From: Sphingobacteriaceae bacterium
Lineage (GTDB): Bacteria; Bacteroidota; Bacteroidia; B-17B0; Aurantibacillaceae
DNA length: 7,813 nucleotides
Direction of reading: 5' to 3'
Assembly: GCA_025360355.1 (NCBI GenBank)
Contig: JANYCL010000073.1
Location: 1 to 7,813 of the forward strand
The notes under the pieces are model-generated. The model did not search any database. It was not told where the DNA came from and worked only from the letters and a program-made list of their open reading frames with translations. Shown in pieces: positions 1-4,983 of this stretch. Position 1 is the first letter of the stretch; each line of letters opens with the position of its first letter. A program made the position numbers and the translations under genes.

Positions 1-812
1 AAAGGTTTGGAAAATGCATTACCATAAGGCCCGAACCACAAGCTGTTTGGCCAAAAATATATTCAAATGCAGATTGGGAAAAACAAGCGACTGTAAAATT
101 TATTCCAAAGTCGAGTTCAAGCGGCGAATGGAAAAAATTAAAGCAAGCAGGTGATCAGTGGGAAATAAAATATAGTTTACCGGGTAAGAGTGACAGCAAA
201 CAATTAACTTTTCGCTTAGGATTAACGGCGTTTAAACACGTAGGAGTTTTCCCGGAGCAAGCAGTGAATTGGGATACGATCTACAATCATTTATCAGTGC
301 TTGACAAACCAAAATTTTTGAATTTGTTTGCGTATACAGGCGGAGCATCTATTGCAGCACGCGCAGCAGGATCAGATGTTACGCATGTGGATAGCATAAA
401 GCAAGTAGTTTCATGGGCCAATGAGAATATGCAGAAATCGAATTTAGATAACATCCGCTGGTTGGTTGATGATGCATTAAAGTTTGTAAAAAAAGAAGTC
501 CGCCGAGGAAATAAATATCAGGGAATTATTTTAGATCCTCCGGCATTTGGTCATGGTCCTAACGGTGAAAAATGGCAATTAGAAGATAACATTGCTGAAA
601 TGATGAAAGAAGTGCTGCAAATTTTAGATACCGAAAAGCATTTACTGATCTTAAACGCATATTCATTGGGATTTTCGGCAATGGTTCCTGAAAATTTATT
701 GAAACCTTTTGCTGTAAAATATAAATCAAAATTAAGTGTTGGAGAATTATTTCTGAATGCTAAAAGCGGTGTTAAATTACCGTTAGGAGTTTGGGGAAAA
801 TTAGAAAAATAA
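1..812 (+). CDS. Class I SAM-dependent methyltransferase, RlmI/COG1092-like (5' end outside window)
   Basis: This is the 3' part of a cytosolic methyltransferase, probably acting on RNA. The frame is open from base 3, giving 269 residues; family alignment from memory suggests only 15-25 residues are missing upstream. The GTG at 264 is internal, because conserved family sequence precedes it: RPEPQAVW (residues 9-16) and TAFKHVGVFPEQ (75-86). The Rossmann-fold methyltransferase core follows, with SAM-binding motif I NLFAYTGGAS (107-116), the acidic motif-II-like THVDS (127-131), WLVDDALKF (153-161), and the catalytic-loop-like motif IV DPPAFG (178-183). The family includes rRNA cytosine methyltransferases such as RlmI, but the PUA domain and target base cannot be judged here, so no gene name is given. 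The stop lies one base before the next gene, which suggests co-transcription. The family call is firm; the substrate is inferred. Confidence 0.85.
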   Translation, partial: RFGKCITIRPEPQAVWPKIYSNADWEKQATVKFIPKSSSSGEWKKLKQAGDQWEIKYSLPGKSDSKQLTFRLGLTAFKHVGVFPEQAVNWDTIYNHLSVLDKPKFLNLFAYTGGASIAARAAGSDVTHVDSIKQVVSWANENMQKSNLDNIRWLVDDALKFVKKEVRRGNKYQGIILDPPAFGHGPNGEKWQLEDNIAEMMKEVLQILDTEKHLLILNAYSLGFSAMVPENLLKPFAVKYKSKLSVGELFLNAKSGVKLPLGVWGKLEK

Positions 813-813
813 A

Positions 814-1323
814 ATGAAATTTATTTTCGGTATAGTATTTCTTAGCCTGTTCCAATTTTCTTTTTCGCAGTTAACCTGTGAGAACATTAAGGAATTAAAC
901 GTTCATTATAAAGGAACCGACCACAGAAATGGCCGCACACGTTTGTTTAATACTGATACTGCCATCACTAATAAAATGAAGTATCTCACCTTCGAATTAA
1001 AATTGGCAAGTGCGGTAACAGAAGAAGAAAAAGCGGAATTAGCGAAGTATAAAATTAATTTTAATCCCACCGATACAATTATGTTTTACGACTGGGATAT
1101 CATGCACCAAGGAAAAATGGGATATCACGGGAAAGCTGTTGCACGGGTGAGAATTAATAGTAAGGATAGTATCATGCATACTTACAAATATCTTTTAAAT
1201 CCGGAAACGAAAAATTATGTACCCAACCGTTTTAAAATTTTCAGAATGAATGAAAAGGATTTTATTATCAGCGACCGAAATCACTCTTACCTAAACATAA
1301 ATATTTATTTCAAAAAAGATTAA
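814..1323 (+). CDS. Small secreted protein of unknown function
   Basis: I do not recognise this 169-residue protein. It has a typical signal peptide: a short basic start (MKF), a hydrophobic core to about residue 16, and a probable signal peptidase I site near SFS-Q19. The only cysteine, C22, is not in a lipobox. The mature part is charged and rich in beta-forming stretches (KYLTFELKL, TIMFYDWDIM, KAVARVRIN, YLNINIYFK), which suggests a small beta-sheet domain in the periplasm or outside the cell. There are no transmembrane helices after the signal and no catalytic motif that I can see. The ATG lies one base after the methyltransferase stop, so translation is likely coupled, although a cytosolic enzyme and an exported protein need not share a pathway. 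Its stop overlaps the stop of the convergent cyclophilin gene. It is probably real, because the reading frame, signal peptide and spacing agree. Confidence 0.8.
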   Translation: MKFIFGIVFLSLFQFSFSQLTCENIKELNVHYKGTDHRNGRTRLFNTDTAITNKMKYLTFELKLASAVTEEEKAELAKYKINFNPTDTIMFYDWDIMHQGKMGYHGKAVARVRINSKDSIMHTYKYLLNPETKNYVPNRFKIFRMNEKDFIISDRNHSYLNINIYFKKD

Positions 1324-2156
1324 TTCAGAATTGTGATCTTCATTCTGATGTTTTCTTTTGGCCTGTCGTTCTTGTCCGTTTTAGCTGCGGCAATTTTATC
1401 GATCACATCTAAGCCTTGAATTACTTCTCCAAAAATGGTGTAGTTATTATCTAAATGCGGTGTGCCACCTAAAGTGGTGTAAGTTTTTTTCTGCAGAGCT
1501 GTCCAAGTGTAATGTTTCGTTTTAGAATATTCAATTTTACTTACCGAATCGGTTAGTTGTTTAACAGCATAACTTAAACTATCGTTCTTCCCTTGGGTGT
1601 AAAGCCGGTTGTAGTACATTTTTAGTTTCACGCTTTTCCCGCCAAAGCCAACCAGATAATTGATTTTTGTAATGACTTCACGATTCACTCTTATTTCAGC
1701 TTTTTGAAGCGCGAGGGAATCATATTTTTTACCCATAACTATGTAAAACTGACAACCCGATGATTCTTTTTTCGGGTTAACATCATCGCCTTCGCGCGCT
1801 GCTGCCAACACACCTTTTTTATGATAAATTTTCGGGTTAAACTCGGCCGGAATCCAATAGCCAACATCACCGTTTCCCAATAAAACTGTGTCATTTGCCC
1901 TTTTACTGTCGGGATCGCCTCCCTGGATCATAAAATTATTGATCACCCTATGGAAAAGTAGACTATCGTAAGTGCCTTGTTTTATTAGTTTTAGGAAGTT
2001 TTTTTTATGTAAAGGGGTCTCTTCGAACAGCTTAATTTTCATGTTCCCATAGGAGGTCGTTATTAAAATGGTCTCTTTACTATAGGTCTGCGAAAAGGCA
2101 AAAATTCCTCTAAAAAGCATTAAAACACTTAAAACTAGGACTTTACTATTTGTCAT
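1320..2156 (-). CDS. Secreted cyclophilin-type peptidyl-prolyl cis-trans isomerase with a large insertion
   Basis: This is a periplasmic or extracytoplasmic prolyl isomerase that helps exported proteins fold. The first 22 or so residues form a signal peptide ending near FAFSQ. Cyclophilin motifs appear in order: YGNMKIKLFEE (36-46), LLFHRV with catalytic Arg70 (66-71), FMIQGGD (75-81), SSGCQFYIV (132-140), and LDNNYTIFGEV (235-245). At the position of human CypA Trp121 there is His234, as is common in bacterial cyclophilins. Between the QFYIV strand and the final LDNNYTIFG block there is an insertion of about 80 residues (147-227), rich in Lys and Tyr and predicted helical by eye. This explains the length of 278 residues against about 170 for a minimal cyclophilin. 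An in-frame TAA sits directly before the ATG, so the start is secure. No terminator separates it from the convergent gene. Confidence 0.93.
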   Translation of the reverse strand: MTNSKVLVLSVLMLFRGIFAFSQTYSKETILITTSYGNMKIKLFEETPLHKKNFLKLIKQGTYDSLLFHRVINNFMIQGGDPDSKRANDTVLLGNGDVGYWIPAEFNPKIYHKKGVLAAAREGDDVNPKKESSGCQFYIVMGKKYDSLALQKAEIRVNREVITKINYLVGFGGKSVKLKMYYNRLYTQGKNDSLSYAVKQLTDSVSKIEYSKTKHYTWTALQKKTYTTLGGTPHLDNNYTIFGEVIQGLDVIDKIAAAKTDKNDRPKENIRMKITILN

Positions 2157-2179
2157 TTAAAAGTTTTTTATTATATTTG
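2149..2179 (+). promoter_or_regulatory. Bacteroidota-type promoter for the lipoprotein gene
   Basis: A TTTG at 2149-2152 and TATATTTG at 2172-2179 are separated by 19 bases. This matches the known Bacteroidota housekeeping consensus TTTG-N19-TAnnTTTG. Transcription would start near 2185, leaving a leader of about 28 bases before the ATG at 2213. The -33 box lies inside the first codons of the divergent isomerase gene. Confidence 0.7.
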
Positions 2180-2212
2180 TTATTACGAATATCGTATAAA
2201 ATTTAAGAACAA

Positions 2213-2581
2213 ATGAAACTAAGAGGAATTTTTATAGCAATTGCAGTAGTTGGAGTTGGATTTTTATTCATCACATCATGTAAAAAAAATACCGATTGCA
2301 TTGCCAATGTAATTTGTAATGATTCAACTGGTGTTGGAATTACAGGAGCTACTGTTTATTTATATGCGAATGTTAAAACGCCGGTGGGTGGTACAATTAC
2401 TGCCGATCTACGAGCAACAGGAATAACAGATGCAGGCGGAAGAGTTTCTTTCACATTTAAATTACCTGCTATTTATGACATCAGAGCATCAAAAGTAATA
2501 AGTGCAAAAACGTACTCAGCTTTAAGCATTATTAAACTTGAAGAAGGTAAAGGCGTTGACAAAACAGTTGTACTTCGATAA
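2213..2581 (+). CDS. Small lipoprotein with carboxypeptidase-regulatory-like (CarboxypepD_reg) fold
   Basis: This is a 122-residue predicted lipoprotein. A basic start (MKLR) and a hydrophobic stretch lead to the lipobox ITSC, with lipidated Cys23 followed by KKNTD. Whether those residues send it to the cell surface, as lipoprotein export signals do in some Bacteroidota, is not clear. The mature domain reads like a single transthyretin or carboxypeptidase-regulatory beta-sandwich: a strand with ANVICND, then GITGATVYLYAN (42-53), TGITDAGGRVSFTFKLPAIYDIRAS (69-93), and a final strand ending VDKTVVLR. The T-D-x-x-G-x-V-x-F turn is the hallmark of this fold, which usually serves binding or scaffolding rather than catalysis. 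A second cysteine pair (C29, C35) lies close to the anchor. The gene is probably monocistronic, with its own promoter upstream and a terminator 20 bases after the stop. No ligand can be inferred. Confidence 0.85.
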   Translation: MKLRGIFIAIAVVGVGFLFITSCKKNTDCIANVICNDSTGVGITGATVYLYANVKTPVGGTITADLRATGITDAGGRVSFTFKLPAIYDIRASKVISAKTYSALSIIKLEEGKGVDKTVVLR

Positions 2582-2601
2582 TATTAACACAATAGGAATT
2601 T

Positions 2602-2635
2602 AAAAAAGCATCAGTCAGAGACCGGTGCTTTTTTT
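2602..2635 (+). terminator. Rho-independent terminator after the lipoprotein gene
   Basis: An 11-bp stem pairs 2602-2612 with 2624-2634 (A6-GCATC with GGTGC-T6, one G-T pair) around an 11-base loop. It ends in a run of seven T. It lies 20 bases after the lipoprotein stop and isolates that gene from the DUF4412 cluster. Confidence 0.8.
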
Positions 2636-2702
2636 ATGCCCTTTATTCTGTAATTTATTGGCTTAATCCTTTATATTTTCTTAATTTCAGCGTCTGTTAT
2701 AA

Positions 2703-3386
2703 TTGAAAAAAACTCTCATATATAAGTTATCTTTTTGCATTATAATTCTTTTAGCGGGATCGGTTTTCCCGTTCTGTAAAGCGCATAATGATAAAATATT
2801 TGACGAAGGTATCATCGAATATGATGCTAAAGTTGTTGATGAGAATCATCCATGGGCCGGTATGGCGCCAAGTGTTGCAACCATGAAATTTAAAGGGGAT
2901 AAATTTATTTTTGAGATGAGTACAATGGGCATGTTTAACACCATGTTCATTTGCGATCAAACTAATAAAACGCTTACACAGATGGTAAAGTTTTTAGATA
3001 TTAAACAAGCTTGCATCGAAAACGAGAACGCCATCACTAAAGAAAACCTCAACTATAAAATTAAATATGTTGAAAGTAAAGAGACCAAAATGATAGCAGG
3101 ATATAAATGCAATAAATTAATGGTGACAATGGTTGACGACCCATCCGTTACCTTTGAAGCTTATTACACGAAGGATATGGGCTCTGAAAACATGAACCAA
3201 TTGAGTCCGTATATTGGTGTAAAAGGTATGTTGATGCAATATCGTTTAAAGAAAATGGGACTGGAGATGCAATTCACAGCCAAAAGCGTAAAAAAAGCTG
3301 AAATACCCGATAATACATTCGAAATACCTGCTTATTTCAAAATTGTAAGCAAAGAGGAGATCGAAAAAATCTTCAACCAATTTTAA
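2703..3386 (+). CDS. Exported DUF4412-type protein, tandem paralogue 1 (TTG start)
   Basis: This 227-residue protein has unknown function. It belongs to the DUF4412 group by its pattern: EGIIEYDAKVV near the mature N-terminus (36-46), the IAGYKCNKL hairpin (131-139), and KGMLMQYRLKKMG (174-186) leading to a final strand with KAEIPDNTFEIP. Residues 1-27 form a signal peptide (MKK, then a long hydrophobic core). C25 is not in a proper lipobox because Phe precedes it, so type I cleavage is favoured. The start is TTG at 2703. An in-frame TAA occupies 2700-2702, and the next ATG would remove the signal peptide, so TTG is the only sensible start. Mature cysteines are C84, C104 and C136. It stands 90 bases before its close paralogue. 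The family is thought to have a periplasmic or outer-membrane beta-sheet fold; no activity is established. Confidence 0.88.
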   Translation: MKKTLIYKLSFCIIILLAGSVFPFCKAHNDKIFDEGIIEYDAKVVDENHPWAGMAPSVATMKFKGDKFIFEMSTMGMFNTMFICDQTNKTLTQMVKFLDIKQACIENENAITKENLNYKIKYVESKETKMIAGYKCNKLMVTMVDDPSVTFEAYYTKDMGSENMNQLSPYIGVKGMLMQYRLKKMGLEMQFTAKSVKKAEIPDNTFEIPAYFKIVSKEEIEKIFNQF

Positions 3387-3424
3387 TTCCAACAAAGAGG
3401 CCTACTAAAGGTTAATGGCTAAAA

Positions 3425-3432
3425 TATATTTG
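3425..3432 (+). promoter_or_regulatory. Possible -7 promoter element for the second DUF4412 gene
   Basis: TATATTTG matches the Bacteroidota -7 consensus TAnnTTTG exactly and lies 44 bases before the TTG start. No TTTG is seen 19 bases upstream (around 3402-3405), so only half of the promoter is supported. Its last bases are also part of the small hairpin at 3429-3454. Confidence 0.4.
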
Positions 3433-3454
3433 GCTTTGTGCCGAAATTTTTTTT
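3429..3454 (+). terminator. Weak terminator-like hairpin between the DUF4412 paralogues
   Basis: TTTGGC (3429-3434) pairs with GCCGAA (3440-3445, one G-T pair) around a five-base loop. It is followed by eight T at 3447-3454. The stem is short, so termination after the first paralogue may be partial. It overlaps the -7 candidate, and the two readings compete. Confidence 0.4.
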
Positions 3455-3476
3455 ATTTTAAGCCTTTGTTTTACTC

Positions 3477-4166
3477 TTGATCCGCAAACACTTTATATTA
3501 AAAATAACAAAATTACTTTTTGTATTCCTGATATTTTCGGGATTTACATTTTGTATTGATAGTCATGATAAAGTAATTAACGAAGGGATCATTGAGTTTG
3601 ATGCAAAAGTTGTTGATGAAAATCATCCTCTTGCCGGCCTTGCTCCAAGTTCAGCAACATTAAAATTTAAAAATGATAAATTTCTTGTTGAAATGAGTAC
3701 AATGGGTATGTTCAATACCCTGTTTGTTTGCGATCTGAAAACCAAAACACTTACACAAATGGTTAAGTTCATGGATGTGAAACAAGCATGTATTGAAACA
3801 GAAAAAGATATCCGTGCCGACGACGCCCTATATAAATTAAAAATTGAAGAAACAGGTGATACGAAAGTCATCGCGGGATACAAGTGCAATAAATTAAAAG
3901 TTAGTATGGTTAACAATCCTTCCGTTGTTTTTGAGGCTTATTATACCAAAGAAATGGGTATGGAAGCTGTTAACTCACTGAGCCCATATACCGGAATAAA
4001 AGGAATGTTAATGCAATACCGTCTTAAAAAAATGGGAATGGAAATGCAGTTTACTGCCAGAAGCGTAAAAAAAGCTGAAATACCGGATAATACTTTCGAT
4101 ATCCCTGCTTACTTTAAAATTGTTAGTACAGCTGAAATGCAGAAGTTTTTTGACGGCCTTCAGTAA
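3477..4166 (+). CDS. Exported DUF4412-type protein, tandem paralogue 2 (TTG start)
   Basis: This 229-residue protein is a close copy of the preceding one, about 70% identical by eye over the mature part, with unknown function. The signal peptide (MIRKHFILK, then a hydrophobic core to about residue 25) is quite different from that of its neighbour, while the mature part from EGIIEFDAKVV (37-47) aligns almost without gaps. Shared blocks are EMSTMGMFNT (72-81), LTQMVKFMDVKQAC (92-105), IAGYKCNKL (132-140), and a nearly identical C-terminal stretch from KGMLMQYRLKKMG. The three mature cysteines, C85, C105 and C137, are all kept. The start is TTG at 3477: the in-frame stop at 3459-3461 leaves no ATG, and downstream ATGs fall inside the mature domain. 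The least conserved part is residues 106-130. The pair clearly arose by duplication, and DNA divergence in the wobble positions says it is not recent. Confidence 0.88.
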   Translation: MIRKHFILKITKLLFVFLIFSGFTFCIDSHDKVINEGIIEFDAKVVDENHPLAGLAPSSATLKFKNDKFLVEMSTMGMFNTLFVCDLKTKTLTQMVKFMDVKQACIETEKDIRADDALYKLKIEETGDTKVIAGYKCNKLKVSMVNNPSVVFEAYYTKEMGMEAVNSLSPYTGIKGMLMQYRLKKMGMEMQFTARSVKKAEIPDNTFDIPAYFKIVSTAEMQKFFDGLQ

Positions 4167-4212
4167 AACTAGCCGTTGGTGTATTTTACATAATTTAACA
4201 CCACGAAAGACT

Positions 4213-4220
4213 TATCTTGG
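4213..4220 (+). promoter_or_regulatory. Weak -7 promoter candidate for the third DUF4412 gene
   Basis: TATCTTGG fits TAnnTTTG except for one base and lies 36 bases before the ATG at 4257, a typical leader length. No -33 TTTG is found at the expected distance. The leader between it and the gene is almost pure A and T, as usual for translation start regions in this phylum. Confidence 0.3.
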
Positions 4221-4256
4221 CATAGAAATTGAATATTAAATAATAAAAAAAATAAA

Positions 4257-4913
4257 ATGAAAAAATTAGTTACAGCAGTTGCCATCTTACTTAGCGCATT
4301 TACATATGCGCAGCATGAAGGCTCAGTTACTTATGTTATGACCATGGAGGGCTTACCTCCTGAACAAGCAGCGATGATTGGTGATATGGAAACTAAAATA
4401 TCTTATAAGGACAAAAAATCATTGTCTGAAACAAGCAGTATGATGTTTAATACAAAAACATTAACTGACGAGAACGGACAATTACTTTTAATGGATCAAA
4501 TGGGAACTAAATTTTTTACCCGTACCAGCAAAGCAGAAATGGATAAAAATGCTGAGGTGAATAAAGAAAAAGAACCAAAGATCGAATACGTAAACGAAAC
4601 AAAAACAATAGCGGGTTACGAGTGTAAAAAAGCAATTGTTACCATGATAACAAAAGAAGGCGATGTTAAGAGTGATATTTGGTATACAGAAAAAGTTCCT
4701 TATGTATCGCAAGGCGGAGGAAGAAGACAGGAAATGTTTAAAGGCCTGAAAGGAATGCCAATGGAATTTAGCTTTAAACAACAAGGGATGAATATAAAAA
4801 TGTCGGCTAAAGAAGTATCACTTGAAAAAGTACCTGACTCAGTATTTATATTGACCACTGAAGGTTATACTGAGAAAAAAATGGATGACGTGAAAAAAGG
4901 CGGCGGTCATTAA
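4257..4913 (+). CDS. Exported DUF4412 domain-containing protein
   Basis: This is a 218-residue periplasmic or secreted protein of unknown function and the most typical DUF4412 member in the cluster. The signal peptide (MKKLVTAVAILLSAFTYA) has a clear type I site before Q19. The domain opens with GSVTYVMTMEGLPPEQAAM (22-40) and MKISYKDK-type strands (46-53). It then has TIAGYECKKA (117-126), IWYTEKVPYV (141-150), GLKGMPMEFSF (163-173), and ends at VPDSVFIL (192-199). A Lys/Asp/Gly-rich tail (207-218, finishing GGGH) follows. Like its two upstream relatives it keeps the IAGY-x-C hairpin, the KGM-P/L-M strand and the P-D-x-x-F ending, but it has only the one cysteine. It begins with ATG after an A-rich leader, unlike the TTG starts of its neighbours. 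A strong terminator follows 20 bases after the stop. Family assignment is confident; role unknown. Confidence 0.92.
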   Translation: MKKLVTAVAILLSAFTYAQHEGSVTYVMTMEGLPPEQAAMIGDMETKISYKDKKSLSETSSMMFNTKTLTDENGQLLLMDQMGTKFFTRTSKAEMDKNAEVNKEKEPKIEYVNETKTIAGYECKKAIVTMITKEGDVKSDIWYTEKVPYVSQGGGRRQEMFKGLKGMPMEFSFKQQGMNIKMSAKEVSLEKVPDSVFILTTEGYTEKKMDDVKKGGGH

Positions 4914-4933
4914 TTGAAGATCTTAATAAAATT

Positions 4934-4970
4934 AAAAACCCATCATGCTTTAAATATGATGGGTTTTTTT
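4934..4970 (+). terminator. Strong bidirectional rho-independent terminator
   Basis: A perfect 13-bp stem pairs 4934-4946 with 4956-4968 (A5-CCCATCAT with ATGATGGG-T5) around a nine-base loop. T-runs appear on both strands. It sits between the stop of the third DUF4412 gene at 4913 and the stop of the convergent AAA+ gene at 4984, so it can end both transcripts. Confidence 0.92.
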
Positions 4971-4983
4971 ATGGAGAATATTT

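Noticed and set aside
264..266. GTG as the start of the methyltransferase
   Set aside because: The frame is open back to base 3, and the upstream translation carries conserved family motifs (RPEPQAVW, TAFKHVGVFPEQ), so the gene is cut by the window edge rather than starting here.
2647..2689. Promoter for the first DUF4412 gene (TATATTTT at 2672 or TAATTTCA at 2682)
   Set aside because: Both lack the final TTTG of the -7 element and the possible -33 boxes are 21 bases away; too weak to list.
2766..2777. Lipoprotein signal at C25 of the first DUF4412 paralogue (and C26 of the second)
   Set aside because: Phe occupies the -1 position in both, which does not fit a lipobox, so ordinary signal peptidase I cleavage is more likely.
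4177..4203. Inverted repeat TGGTGT...ACACCA after the second DUF4412 gene, as a terminator
   Set aside because: The stem is only six base pairs with a 15-base AT loop and no T-run follows, so neither a terminator nor an operator is supported.
2751..4784. Minus-strand open frames under the DUF4412 genes (2751-2960, 3623-3916, 4488-4784)
   Set aside because: They lie entirely inside well-supported genes, have odd compositions rich in Phe, His and Cys, and no recognisable domain or start context.
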